This document shows, in pieces, positions 8,656-16,965 of a DNA stretch of 45,006 nucleotides. Every line of letters begins with the position of its first letter. Within the stretch, counting starts at the first letter, position 1. This DNA is from Nitrososphaerota archaeon. GTDB taxonomy: Archaea > Thermoproteota > Nitrososphaeria > Nitrososphaerales > Nitrosopumilaceae. The notes beneath the pieces are model-generated. The model saw only the letters and a list, made by a program, of their open reading frames with translations. It made no database searches and was not told where the DNA came from. The position numbers were made by a program, and so were the translations under genes. The DNA lies in contig VBPL01000014.1 in NCBI GenBank assembly GCA_005877205.1, positions 1 through 45,006 of the forward strand, in the 5' to 3' direction.

Positions 8656-8784
8656 AAAGGCGTGGCCCCCTTGTGCAGGACACTTGGAGATTGCCTCCTT
8701 TGAACCAACGCCTTTGCGTTTCGTTCACATATTCTTCCTGCAGGACCACGCTTTGTCAAGCCATTGGTCGTGGCTCCACGCTCA
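8656..8784 (-). ncRNA. Candidate structured non-coding RNA of about 125 nt
   Basis: This GC-rich island in AT-rich surroundings folds into fully nested helices. In plus-strand coordinates these are: a terminal stem GCGTGG 8660-8665 with CCACGC 8776-8781; TGCAGGA 8674-8680 with TCCTGCA 8736-8742; inside that, GGAG 8686-8689 with CTCC 8695-8698, GAAC 8702-8705 with GTTC 8723-8726, and AACGC 8707-8711 with GCGTT 8716-8720; then CCACG 8746-8750 with CGTGG 8769-8773. A TATA-like box at 8804-8815 is placed about 26 bases before the 5' end on the minus strand, and a T-rich tail follows the 3' stem. It does not match 5S rRNA, tRNA, SRP or RNase P hallmarks. A palindromic mobile remnant is the alternative. 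Confidence 0.45.
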
Positions 8785-8803
8785 TTATAATAATAATGAA
8801 TTT

Positions 8804-8815
8804 CAAATTATTTAA
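8804..8815 (-). promoter_or_regulatory. TATA box of the ncRNA candidate
   Basis: The minus strand reads TTAAATAATTTG, centred near 8810, so transcription would start around 8784, exactly at the terminal stem. It lies just after the stop codon of the small membrane protein upstream. Confidence 0.4.
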
Positions 8816-8819
8816 GAAT

Positions 8820-9014
8820 TCACTCAAGCATATTCCAGAATCTTGAATATCTAAAGAGGCCAACCCAACCTGAAATAAAAAATGCAAGTGACAAACCAAA
8901 GAGAATGTACAGATCTCTCTTACGATGGGCAAGATCTAGATTTAGAAAGATAAAAGCGCCCATGCCTATGAAACCGAACCAAAGAACTAGCCTCCCAATA
9001 CGTTTCCAATTCAA
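8820..9014 (-). CDS. Small two-helix membrane protein
   Basis: This 64-residue protein has two hydrophobic helices (about residues 8-26 and 37-54) joined by a short basic turn (AHRKRD). The N-terminus MNWKRIGR and the loop are basic, which suggests both are cytoplasmic. The family is unknown to me. The start is a TTG at 9014. It lies directly upstream of the ncRNA candidate on the same strand. Confidence 0.5.
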   Translation of the reverse strand: MNWKRIGRLVLWFGFIGMGAFIFLNLDLAHRKRDLYILFGLSLAFFISGWVGLFRYSRFWNMLE

Positions 9015-9104
9015 TTATGAGACGATTCCATATCTCGAATATAAAATAGATGTTAAGCTTGTCATAAATTGTAATTAGCCGTTGGTAAGGCTAGATATTG
9101 CTAG

Positions 9105-9674
9105 TTAGACAAGCAGAGTGGCTCTTGCCTTATTGGGTCCATTGGCATAGATTACTGCGTGGTGGTTTTTCATTAACGAATCCATCCACTTTAACCGACT
9201 TTTCTCAGGAACTTCGCAATAATGATACGTACACAGAAAAGAGCCATCAAGTGAATCAAATCTAGCGTGAAGGTATCTTTCCAATGTTAACTCTACAGAC
9301 ATACCCAATTCAGTACTAACGTCCGAAATTATTCTGCCGACTATACGATATGGCGGCTTTAATTCTGAGAGCATTTTTTGCATAAATTTTTCAATTCCTA
9401 AAAGAATTCCACCTGGATCTTCATCAAACTTTGGAAGTTGTAGAATTTGTAGCGATTTATTCTTCAGATACGGCCAAATGTCCATGTTGAATTCCACCAT
9501 CATGTCGATAATTCTTTCTGGATCTTTACTAGTGAGATAGATGCCGCTCTCACCCTTCATAAGGCCATTTTCTAAGAATCGTAACTCTATCATCTTCCCG
9601 AATGTCTGGTCATTACAGAGCAACAAGATATGTTTTTTTGCATCAAGCGAGTTAACAAATTGTAATGGTTCCAT
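9105..9674 (-). CDS. MEDS-domain sensor-like protein
   Basis: The 189-residue product resembles the MEDS domain, a sensory module named from DcmR of methylotrophs and found in many methanogen and thaumarchaeal regulators. It has a RecA/KaiC-like core without an obvious Walker A. Visible blocks are MEPLQFVNSLDAKKHILLLC, then FLENGLMKGESGIYLT, PPYRIVGRIISDVS and LDGSFLCTYHY. No DNA-binding domain is attached, so it may act as a partner protein. I chose the ATG at 9674 because the paralogue at 5604-6180 aligns from this point; a TTG at 9695 extends the frame by seven residues. Confidence 0.65.
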   Translation of the reverse strand: MEPLQFVNSLDAKKHILLLCNDQTFGKMIELRFLENGLMKGESGIYLTSKDPERIIDMMVEFNMDIWPYLKNKSLQILQLPKFDEDPGGILLGIEKFMQKMLSELKPPYRIVGRIISDVSTELGMSVELTLERYLHARFDSLDGSFLCTYHYCEVPEKSRLKWMDSLMKNHHAVIYANGPNKARATLLV

Positions 9675-9822
9675 AATCTTACATAACAAGAACAATTCAT
9701 AACGAATGTTTAGCTAAGGATGCAAATTGTTGTCAAGTTAGCTAAGTTGAGAATTTATATCTAAAGTATCTGGTCCAGAAGTAACTTTTATCAGTTTCAA
9801 TGATAACATGTGAGATTAAATT

Positions 9823-11031
9823 CTATCGCGCAAGATGCACAAATAACTTTGTTACTTGTGAATCTGGAACTTTACTCTCAGTCCAAAGGCAAAGACTTGT
9901 TTTGTCAAGCGATGTATCTGATTGATCATCTTGGGGTAATGCGATCTTCTTGCTCGAAGATAGATATTTCATTGCGTGGCGCATGTCATCATCCTTTATC
10001 TCACCACCACACCAATACCCAGTCAGTTTCTTTAGCCAGTGTGGAATCAAACTAGATTCTTTGATTACCGTAACCGTGAATGACTTTATCACAGAATTAC
10101 CTTGTTGGTCCTTAGTAGAACAGGTTACCGTAGTTTTGCCTACGGTAAAGAATGAATCAGGTGACGGGTAACAGACTGGAGATACCAGACTTTGTAGCAT
10201 GCTGGAATTTGCATAGTTTACAACCATTCCCAACGAGTCAGTGTAGAAGGTTATGTTCGGCGGAGTAATACGGCCAATGCTGCTTACGCTGGGAGCTTCG
10301 TAGGAGCCTACCCTAACAAAGACGCTTGATGATGAAGATGAAGCCTCTGAAGTATCTGTGAACCTAAATTCCAGAGTTGACCCAATTTCTACTGGGAAGC
10401 CATCAACTTCTTTTGGAATTTTGAAGGTGGCTTCAAATGTACCTGTGTCAGACCCGGTTTCTCTCAACGCAAATGTATTGACATGGAACGCAGAGTCTGC
10501 CAATGTTGTTTTTACCCCTCCCATCCTAAATTCGATAAGACTTAGTGGAATGTCATCTGGAGTATACGAATCCAAGTTAAAGTTTGGCGCATGTAGCCTT
10601 AGGGTAAAGTCTTGGCCAATTCTTGCCCTCTGAGTCGAACTGGCAATTGGACTTGATGGAATTATGTTAAGCACTCGTGATTGTGTAATTGTTTGCGGAT
10701 TTCCTGAGTAATCTGCTTTTTGATGATATGCCATGACAACTACATCACCATTCTGCAATGATCTACCATTAACAGTAGAAGGTAAAGTCAATTGAATTTG
10801 GAATGTACCTGTATCAACACCTGTTTCAACCATCGTAGCTGGCCCTGGAATTGCCATACCATTTATGGTAAAATCAACCAGTCCGACAAGAGCAATTACA
10901 TCAACTCCCCTATGGCTTGTGTTCAGGTTGTCATCTGTGATATAAAAAGTCAGAGTGGTGTTTGGACTAGCAGGCTCTCCGTAGCAAAGTGATAGTGATA
11001 ATACAAGAAACGCCACAAGCAATATTTTCAT
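9823..11031 (-). CDS. Secreted surface protein with Ig-like and HYR-like domains
   Basis: The 402-residue protein has a signal peptide (about residues 1-18). Two related beta domains follow (about 20-120 and 130-240), each with the signature ETG-x-DTGTF (ETGVDTGTFQIQLTLP and ETGSDTGTFEATFKIP). An HYR-like module comes next (about 260-330: FTVGKTTVTCSTKDQQGNS). The C-terminal part begins IPHWLKKLTGYWCGGEIKDD, which resembles the I-P-x-W-x-K-x2-x2-WW-x2-G-x-I-x-D-x-D/E repeat that is widespread in surface proteins of this phylum. A cell-surface structural or adhesive role is inferred. It is divergent from the next surface protein gene. Confidence 0.7.
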   Translation of the reverse strand: MKILLVAFLVLSLSLCYGEPASPNTTLTFYITDDNLNTSHRGVDVIALVGLVDFTINGMAIPGPATMVETGVDTGTFQIQLTLPSTVNGRSLQNGDVVVMAYHQKADYSGNPQTITQSRVLNIIPSSPIASSTQRARIGQDFTLRLHAPNFNLDSYTPDDIPLSLIEFRMGGVKTTLADSAFHVNTFALRETGSDTGTFEATFKIPKEVDGFPVEIGSTLEFRFTDTSEASSSSSSVFVRVGSYEAPSVSSIGRITPPNITFYTDSLGMVVNYANSSMLQSLVSPVCYPSPDSFFTVGKTTVTCSTKDQQGNSVIKSFTVTVIKESSLIPHWLKKLTGYWCGGEIKDDDMRHAMKYLSSSKKIALPQDDQSDTSLDKTSLCLWTESKVPDSQVTKLFVHLAR

Positions 11032-11240
11032 TTTATAATCTATCTATGTCATATCCCGACGTATAATTCTGCCTTTATCTCATTTATGCCCTCATCGAAT
11101 CATAATTTTGTGATCTTGTGATGATGAACCTGATACAGAACGCATGAACGTAGGCACTAATTTATCATACACTGATGCGAATCAATTTAGAATCCAAGAT
11201 TCGTATTACTTATTAACTATTTTACGCATTAATTTAAGAT

Positions 11241-12323
11241 ATGAAATTCTATGGATGTTTGGAATCTATCGAAAATTTTGGATTTGTCTTTTTACTGATG
11301 TTTGTAATAGTAATTGGAGCAAGCTTAGTTATGTCTGTTGCAAATGCTGAAAAAGACAAGGTCGAAATTGGAGCAGATGTTTCTGCAAAGATAAACGTTG
11401 GCAAATCTGGAACTCAAGCAAATGCTTCCGGGAATGAATCCGCACAAGTAGAGGAAAATGTTAGCTCATCTTCTGGCGCAAAACCACAAGAAGAATATCA
11501 TGAAAGTACAGAAGCAGAATCGCATGAGCATTTGAAAATCGCGTATGAAAAGTTGAGTGCAGACTCGGACAATACTTTTACAGTTCAAACTGAACGACAT
11601 CTCTACAAACCAGGAGACGGAGTAAAAATTGAGGGAACTATCTGGTCTGGTCTGATTGCCGCAGTTGGTGGGATAAACACTGTTTCTATCCAAGTTGCGG
11701 ACAACAACGGAAATATCGCATATAATGGAATAGAACATGTGAGCAACGGAGAATACTCTGCGACATTTGAATTACCTCCCGATACAAAGAATGGTGCCTA
11801 CACATTGCAGGCAAAAGCAGATGTAAATGCTGATGTATTGAATAGCCTCACACTAAAGATGCAAACTGGGTTGGATAGCACTACCAAGTTCGTAGTAGTA
11901 AGCCCAAATGCATGGGAAGTTAAGGCTGGCGGTAAAGATTTTGAAGTAAGTGTCGAGTCCAGTTCAGATGCGTCTGATTTGAAGTTTGACGAACAAGCAA
12001 AGAAATTATCACTTAGCGTACAAGGAGAAAGTGGAACTACAGGTGTAACCGATATTACTATTCCCAAATCCCTATTGAGTGGGGATCTCACAGTCATGAT
12101 TGACGGACAAGTGATGTCTCAAAATGACGTGATAGAAACGGCAGACACACAAGATGACACCACACTTGAGATTAATTATCATCACAGTAGCCATGTGATA
12201 GACGTAGTAGGCACAAATGCCGCTCCCGAATTTCCAGTATCAACAGTAATTATTACTGTAGCAGTAGGTTCTGTGATAATTCTTGGCTCTTTTGGAAAAG
12301 GATTAAACAAAAAGAGTAAATAA
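11241..12323 (+). CDS. Surface protein with C-terminal PEF-type anchor
   Basis: The 360-residue protein has an N-terminal hydrophobic segment (about residues 10-33), a Ser/Glu-rich linker (about 50-100), and a beta domain starting near residue 112 (RHLYKPGDGVKIEGTIWSG) that resembles the MG2-like or Ig-like domains of macroglobulin-type surface proteins. It ends with NAAPEFPVSTVIITVAVGSV, a hydrophobic helix and KGLNKKSK. This tripartite tail resembles the PEFG-CTERM type sorting signals described for this phylum, although the fourth residue is Pro rather than Gly. An extracellular, possibly sortase-processed protein is inferred. Confidence 0.65.
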   Translation: MKFYGCLESIENFGFVFLLMFVIVIGASLVMSVANAEKDKVEIGADVSAKINVGKSGTQANASGNESAQVEENVSSSSGAKPQEEYHESTEAESHEHLKIAYEKLSADSDNTFTVQTERHLYKPGDGVKIEGTIWSGLIAAVGGINTVSIQVADNNGNIAYNGIEHVSNGEYSATFELPPDTKNGAYTLQAKADVNADVLNSLTLKMQTGLDSTTKFVVVSPNAWEVKAGGKDFEVSVESSSDASDLKFDEQAKKLSLSVQGESGTTGVTDITIPKSLLSGDLTVMIDGQVMSQNDVIETADTQDDTTLEINYHHSSHVIDVVGTNAAPEFPVSTVIITVAVGSVIILGSFGKGLNKKSK

Positions 12324-12367
12324 ATCAGGAAGAGTCTCGACCGGTCAAGTTTATCGTGGTATTAACC

Positions 12368-12820
12368 TTACATGGCTTTGTTAGCAACCGTATCTGCGTT
12401 ATCAATAATCTTCTTCATGGTTTTTTTTGCTGATTCAAGTTCCTCTTGAGATAATTCGTTGTAGATTATTTTTCTAAGTTCAAGGATAATTTCTATTATA
12501 GAATCAACAACCGACCCAGATTTCTTTGTTAGAAATATTCTATTATTTCTCCTGTCGTTTGGGTCTTGTCTTCTTTCTACCAATCCGTCCAGTTCCATCT
12601 TGTCTATTATTGGTACAAGTGTGCTTCCATCTACGTAGATTTTCTCAGCAAGTTCCTTTTGACTCAGGCCGTCACTGAGATTAAGTGCCATGATGATCTT
12701 CCACTGAGAACTAGTCAAACCCAATCGCTTTTTCATTTCGGCCTCAGCCAATCTTTCAAGTGATTTAGAAGTAAGGAAAACCAGCATTCCCAAACTATCA
12801 CTCAGATCTAATTTGCGCAT
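12368..12820 (-). CDS. MarR-family transcriptional regulator
   Basis: This 150-residue winged-helix protein matches MarR in length and layout: an N-terminal dimerisation helix, TSSQWKIIMALNLSDGLSQKE, the recognition helix region VDGSTLVPIIDKMELDGLVE, the wing RRQDPNDRRNNRIFLT, and a long C-terminal helix. The D-x-R motif of the wing is present. The chosen ATG at 12820 has a GTATAC box about 25 bases upstream; the longer frame to 12877 overlaps the opposite promoter. It is divergent from the secreted-protein gene at 12897, whose TATA box sits in a palindrome, so that operon is a plausible target. Confidence 0.8.
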   Translation of the reverse strand: MRKLDLSDSLGMLVFLTSKSLERLAEAEMKKRLGLTSSQWKIIMALNLSDGLSQKELAEKIYVDGSTLVPIIDKMELDGLVERRQDPNDRRNNRIFLTKKSGSVVDSIIEIILELRKIIYNELSQEELESAKKTMKKIIDNADTVANKAM

Positions 12821-12865
12821 GACAGATATGTAATTGGGTGGTATACAAATGATTGGTGCACCAAT

Positions 12866-12879
12866 AGTTATATACAACT
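12866..12879 (+). promoter_or_regulatory. TATA box embedded in a palindrome (candidate MarR operator)
   Basis: AGTTATATACAACT is a near-perfect palindrome (AGTT and AACT arms) centred 24-25 bases before the ATG at 12897. Regulator binding here would block TBP. The divergent MarR gene makes it the first candidate regulator. Confidence 0.4.
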
Positions 12880-12896
12880 GGGTGAATTACGATCCG

Positions 12897-13574
12897 ATGA
12901 TCAACCCAAGTGTTCCCCTAAGGTATCTCATCTTTTGTGCACTCCTATCTACTGCTCTCTCTCTTAGTGTCAGTCCTCAAAATTTCGCATATGCGTTGAT
13001 GCAACAAAATCAATTTGAATCTCACACCATAACTGGTGATGAGTTAAAGAATAATCCCTTTGTTGCAAAGATCCTAAGTGAGATAGAATATTCAAAAAAA
13101 CAGATAGCAGAGCTACAGAAGAATCAAAGGGATGCTGAGCTAAACCAGAAATTAATCGATGAGCAAAGAAGAATCGCAAAAACCCTTGAAGAGCAAGCAC
13201 TTCAGATGTTACAAATTCAGACGGAGCAAAACAGTTCAAAGAATTCTTTTGATAGGTTTGTGGCCACAGTAGAAAACAATAATACGAAGAAGATCTTTCT
13301 TGGTGAATTTGATTTTATGACTAAAAGAGTTGATGCCGGTCATATCGCTATGAAAAAGATACGTGACAACGGTGGAACATGGGAAGAAGCAATGCAAGAA
13401 TTTTCAAGATATGCTGCTATAAAGCATGCAGAGATCATGCAAGTAAATAGGGACCTGAACATAAAATATGGTTTTGGAGTAGATCCAGTGGTGCAGGCAT
13501 CTTTTAATGACAAAGGTCTTCTCCCTGATGATTATATTAAGGTGCCAAATGTTGTGTTAAGTCATGTTTCGTAA
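12897..13574 (+). CDS. Secreted coiled-coil protein, unknown family
   Basis: From the ATG at 12897 this is a 225-residue protein with a signal peptide (about residues 8-32, ending SPQNFAYA). A long charged helix follows (about 55-115) that is rich in Glu, Gln and Lys and has coiled-coil heptad character. The C-terminal domain contains GHIAMKKIRDNGGTWEEAMQ and ends near YGFGVDPVVQ. I do not recognise the family. The start is supported by the TATA spacing of about 25 bases; the upstream ATGs at 12834 and 12849 lie before that TATA box. The end overlaps the next gene by 11 bases, so they are cotranscribed. Confidence 0.6.
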   Translation: MINPSVPLRYLIFCALLSTALSLSVSPQNFAYALMQQNQFESHTITGDELKNNPFVAKILSEIEYSKKQIAELQKNQRDAELNQKLIDEQRRIAKTLEEQALQMLQIQTEQNSSKNSFDRFVATVENNNTKKIFLGEFDFMTKRVDAGHIAMKKIRDNGGTWEEAMQEFSRYAAIKHAEIMQVNRDLNIKYGFGVDPVVQASFNDKGLLPDDYIKVPNVVLSHVS

Positions 13575-14109
13575 ACTTGATATTTTTCATATAAGGAATT
13601 TTCTTGTCATTTTGTTAGTACTCACAACAGTAGTATCAGGATTACCTTTATCGTATGCTGACCGTGAAATTACAATGCAAAAAGTTGTCAACGTGAAAGA
13701 AGAGTCTTTGCTGAAAGTCATATCAGATCTATCTCAATATCCACAAATTTTTCCTGAGAACGTAAGATCTGTAAAACTTTTAGATAACGAGACAAAATTA
13801 GTTGAAATGAATGCAGGTGTCAGTGGAATTTTCTTTAATACACAGGCAATTTACACGATAGGTTCGGATGACAAATATGTTATAAAGGTCATTTCGGGAG
13901 ACCTGAAGGGTACCACAATGACTACTGTAGTGCAAAAGACTTGGGGTTTTGATGGTGAGAAGGACAAAGGCACCATAACATACATTAACTTGGATTTGAA
14001 AACTTCTGGTCTTCTCTCATGGATACTAGACTTTGTTCCTGACAGTTCTCTGTCATATGCCCTTGAAAACGGTATTGACAAATTTGTAGAACGTGCAAAA
14101 ATGTTCTAA
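13564..14109 (+). CDS. Secreted START/COQ10-like (SRPBCC) protein
   Basis: The 181-residue product has a signal peptide or anchor (about residues 10-32) and then a domain of about 145 residues resembling the START-like polyketide-cyclase/COQ10 fold. Visible features are KVVNVKEESLLKVISDLSQY, then PQIFPENVRSVKLL, and a C-terminal amphipathic helix (ALENGIDKFVERAKMF). Such folds bind hydrophobic ligands. An extracytoplasmic lipid- or quinone-binding role is inference only. The gene overlaps the previous one by 11 bases in another frame. Confidence 0.6.
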   Translation: MFRKLDIFHIRNFLVILLVLTTVVSGLPLSYADREITMQKVVNVKEESLLKVISDLSQYPQIFPENVRSVKLLDNETKLVEMNAGVSGIFFNTQAIYTIGSDDKYVIKVISGDLKGTTMTTVVQKTWGFDGEKDKGTITYINLDLKTSGLLSWILDFVPDSSLSYALENGIDKFVERAKMF

Positions 14110-14145
14110 TCTTTAGATCTCTGGTGCAGATCAGTCTTTATTCTG

Positions 14146-14652
14146 TCACTTTTTTCCGCTTTTGTGAAGCTTTGGTTTCGGTCTTGTGTTTTCCTTTAAA
14201 AGTTCCAATGCGATTGTCTTATTGTCTAATGCTATATTGTATTTTTTGTCAATTCGTAATGACGCGTTAAAACATTTGATAGCTTCCTTTAGATGTCCTA
14301 GCTCTCCCAAGGAAAGTCCCTTGTATGCCATGGCCACTGCATATTTTGGTTCAACTTGCATAGCTTTATCATAACAATCGATTGCTTCATTATACCTGCC
14401 TAGAGTATGCAACGAGGATCCTTTGTTTACCAGTGCATCAATATTGTCATCTTCCAATTTTAGGGCCGCATCATAACATTTTATCGCCTTCCTAGTCTTA
14501 CCAAGATTTTGGAGTGTGACTCCCTTATTGATAAGGGCTGTTACATTGTCTGGTTCCTTATACAGGACAAGATCATAATACTCGATAGCAAGTGTGTATT
14601 CTCCTTCCTCACACAGACCATATGCCTCGTCCAAGAGAGAAGAATTGTACAT
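14146..14652 (-). CDS. TPR-repeat protein
   Basis: This 168-residue protein is made of four tandem tetratricopeptide repeats of 34 residues. The consensus is visible in AIEYYDLVLYKEPDNVTALI, then INKGVTLQNLGKTRKAIKCY, and NKGSSLHTLGRYNEAIDCYD. The tail is basic (RPKPKLHKSGKK). TPRs mediate protein-protein contacts; the partner is not evident. There is no signal peptide, so it is cytoplasmic. A TTTTATC-like box lies about 29 bases upstream of the ATG. Confidence 0.85.
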   Translation of the reverse strand: MYNSSLLDEAYGLCEEGEYTLAIEYYDLVLYKEPDNVTALINKGVTLQNLGKTRKAIKCYDAALKLEDDNIDALVNKGSSLHTLGRYNEAIDCYDKAMQVEPKYAVAMAYKGLSLGELGHLKEAIKCFNASLRIDKKYNIALDNKTIALELLKENTRPKPKLHKSGKK

Positions 14653-14699
14653 ATTTGGGTACTATATCATGGGTTGATTTTATCTTTTTAGGATAAAAT

Positions 14700-15323
14700 C
14701 TACTTCATATAGTTTGACAGTATGTTCAGAACCTCTTTATCCTCAACTTCATTGAATTTTTCATAAAATTGACTCACAGCATGTAGAAAAGTAGGAATTA
14801 GTAAAGCTACAACGGCATCACAGTTCTTTTTTATTTCTTCATATACATCTGCAGCAACAACAGGTGTCGCCACAAAAATTTTTTTGGGTTTTAGTTTGGC
14901 AAGCCATTTCAAGATGACAAGTGCCGTTGCGCCAGTGGCAATGCCATCATCTACTAATATCACAGCTTTTCCCGCAAGGTCATAATCGGATCTGCCTCGA
15001 AATTTCTTGAGTTGAGCTTCTACTGCTACCTTCTTCCCCTCTATTTCCTGCTTTAGATAACTACTTTCTAAATATGTCGAAACATCATGATTCCAATGAA
15101 TAGTACCGTCCGGCATGATAGCCCCTATAGCATACTCTCTATTTCCCGGCGGATTGATCTTTTTTGATATTATCACGTCAAGTTTGCATCCAAGGCTTTT
15201 TGCTATCTGGTTTCCCACTACCACTCCTCCTCTTGGTATTGCAAGAACTAAACAATCCTCTGCTTTGAGGTGAATCATTTTCTCCGAAAGCCTGATTCCC
15301 GCATCTATTCTATCTGAGAGCAC
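14700..15323 (-). CDS. Phosphoribosyltransferase-family protein
   Basis: This 207-residue type I phosphoribosyltransferase has the PRPP-binding loop AVILVDDGIATGATALVI at about residues 120-137. It also has the N-terminal IPRGGVVVGNQIAKSLG block and ISKKINPPGNREYAIGAI, typical of the predicted phosphoribosyltransferases that are sometimes fused to dienelactone-hydrolase domains. The natural acceptor base is unknown. The start is a GTG at 15323 with an AT-rich TATA-like box about 29 bases upstream. Confidence 0.85.
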   Translation of the reverse strand: MLSDRIDAGIRLSEKMIHLKAEDCLVLAIPRGGVVVGNQIAKSLGCKLDVIISKKINPPGNREYAIGAIMPDGTIHWNHDVSTYLESSYLKQEIEGKKVAVEAQLKKFRGRSDYDLAGKAVILVDDGIATGATALVILKWLAKLKPKKIFVATPVVAADVYEEIKKNCDAVVALLIPTFLHAVSQFYEKFNEVEDKEVLNILSNYMK

Positions 15324-15472
15324 ATTCTATATACGTAGAACAATGATTTTTCAATATCGCCAGAACTCCCTTAACCTCTATTTTATGATAAAAGGTTTAA
15401 TTCAGTAATGTATTGAATTTAGAATTCTAAATCCATAACAGTCTTTAAAGGGCATTAGCCTGCGAAATCCTG

Positions 15473-16102
15473 ATGCCAACAATAGTCTTCGATTTTGATG
15501 GTACGATCGCCGATACATTATCAGTTGTAATAAAAATAGCTAATAGATTCGCAGATGACTATGGCTACCATAAAATTCCACTCAGCGATCTACCCAAACT
15601 TAGGGAGAAGAAACCCAGTGCAATTCTAAGGCACTTGGGAATATCTATATTTAGACTACCTATAGTAGCAAGAAAGATTAGGTTCGAGATGAATAAAGAA
15701 ATAGTTCATTTGCAAGCGGCGGTAAACCTTAGAAATACACTTGTCGTACTCAAGGAAAGTGGATGCATATTAGGAATTCTAACAACCAACTCGCGTGAGA
15801 ATGTGATGGCGTTTTTGAAAAATAACAATCTCGAATTATTCGACTTTGTCTATTCAGGAAGAGCAGTTTTTGGTAAGAGCAGACTACTGAAGAAATTGAT
15901 GAAAGCAAAAACCATACCACATAATGATCCTATTTATGTTGGCGACGAAATAAGGGATATAGAAGCGGCGAAAAAAGCTGGCATCAAAGTAATTGGTGTT
16001 TCATGGGGCTATAACACCAGAAATGCCCTGCAAAAAGCCCATCCTGACCACATAGTAGAAAGACCCGAAGAACTTCAGAAAATAATCCTAAATCAAAACT
16101 AA
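15473..16102 (+). CDS. HAD-family hydrolase (phosphoglycolate phosphatase-like)
   Basis: This 209-residue HAD phosphatase has motif I IVFDFDGTIADT (nucleophile Asp7, acid Asp9), motif II LTTNSREN around residue 103, a conserved Lys region before motif IV, and motif IV YVGDEIRDIEAAKKAG around 160-175. The helical cap between motifs I and II is the type seen in Gph/PpaX-like enzymes. The substrate is probably a small phosphate ester. A single-residue difference could change specificity, so I do not give a gene symbol. Confidence 0.85.
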   Translation: MPTIVFDFDGTIADTLSVVIKIANRFADDYGYHKIPLSDLPKLREKKPSAILRHLGISIFRLPIVARKIRFEMNKEIVHLQAAVNLRNTLVVLKESGCILGILTTNSRENVMAFLKNNNLELFDFVYSGRAVFGKSRLLKKLMKAKTIPHNDPIYVGDEIRDIEAAKKAGIKVIGVSWGYNTRNALQKAHPDHIVERPEELQKIILNQN

Positions 16103-16146
16103 ATTCAAAGAATTCATTTAATACAGATTTGAACGACTCCAATGTT

Positions 16147-16437
16147 ATGCCACTGAGTTTTGAGTTCAGAAAATATTTGGAAAATACGATCGAGGGAATA
16201 ATACTAGGCATCCCCACCCTAAAAAAAGAATACCCTAGATTTAAAAGCGATTGGAAATTTGATAACGAATTTGATTTCTTGTATGGTTGCATAGTAGGTC
16301 AGATACTTGGAACAAGTCTTACGGCCTTCAGAATGATGCATAGTAGAGAGGCAAAATCTGATGAGATTTTAATGATTGGCGAATTGGCAGAATCTTACTT
16401 TCCAATCATCCGCGACGAAATAAGAAATAGTGTCTAA
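16147..16437 (+). CDS. Hypothetical protein, alpha-helical
   Basis: I do not recognise this protein. From the ATG at 16147 it is 96 residues, mostly helical, with a hydrophobic FLYGCIVGQILGTSLTAF stretch near the middle and a C-terminal ELAESYFPIIRDEI. The start is chosen because an ATTTAATAC box at 16116-16124 is centred 26-27 bases upstream. A TTG at 16129 would add six residues. It ends four bases into the convergent gene. Confidence 0.55.
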   Translation: MPLSFEFRKYLENTIEGIILGIPTLKKEYPRFKSDWKFDNEFDFLYGCIVGQILGTSLTAFRMMHSREAKSDEILMIGELAESYFPIIRDEIRNSV

Positions 16438-16895
16438 GTCTTCTCTGTGATCTTTGCTTGCTCAGTGGTCGGCGTTGCCTTAATTTGTTTTTTGTATACG
16501 TAAAACAGTATTCCAGCATCGAGAATACTCCCGCCCATAATCACTATCACACTTGTAGTATTTGGAATTCCGATTATGGCTAGCATGTTAAGTGACGCAC
16601 ATGCTACTGTGAGCATTGCGAGGGCTTTCCAAGCCCACTTTTTTTGTTTGATTACTCCTATTGCTATAATGATATCTATGACTCCTAGTGCAAATAATCC
16701 TCCAACAAGAAGAGAGCCCATGGTTCCTGAGAAAAACTGCAATAACAAGTATTGTTGATCATCTCCCAAGGGCGACACTGTAGCAAGAATAGGCAAAACA
16801 ACAAAATGTAGAATCACACTAGACCAAATCAAAATTACACCTATGGCAAAAAGTACAACACCTGTAATTTTAGCACCAGAAAGTGGTGTAACCAT
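16434..16895 (-). CDS. Four-helix membrane protein, unknown function
   Basis: The 153-residue protein has four hydrophobic helices (about residues 10-35, 52-78, 86-108 and 114-132) and a charged tail (KKQIKATPTTEQAKITEKT). The first loop contains a LGDDQQY sequence. No transporter or enzyme motif is visible. The size and four-helix layout resemble DoxX/DUF-type membrane proteins, but I cannot assign a family. Confidence 0.55.
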   Translation of the reverse strand: MVTPLSGAKITGVVLFAIGVILIWSSVILHFVVLPILATVSPLGDDQQYLLLQFFSGTMGSLLVGGLFALGVIDIIIAIGVIKQKKWAWKALAMLTVACASLNMLAIIGIPNTTSVIVIMGGSILDAGILFYVYKKQIKATPTTEQAKITEKT

Positions 16896-16965
16896 GGCTT
16901 ACTATGCAACTAACCTCATCTTAATTAAAAGTAGCTCTAATCGCTACTTACCTTGATCTTCAATC

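Noticed and set aside
8559-8759. Minus-strand frame of 66 codons over the first ncRNA candidate
   Set aside because: It overlaps the real plus-strand membrane-protein gene and follows stems of the RNA; it looks like a shadow.
8656-8784. Possible 5S rRNA because of the length of about 120 nt
   Set aside because: The helix order differs from 5S, and no conserved 5S loop sequences are seen.
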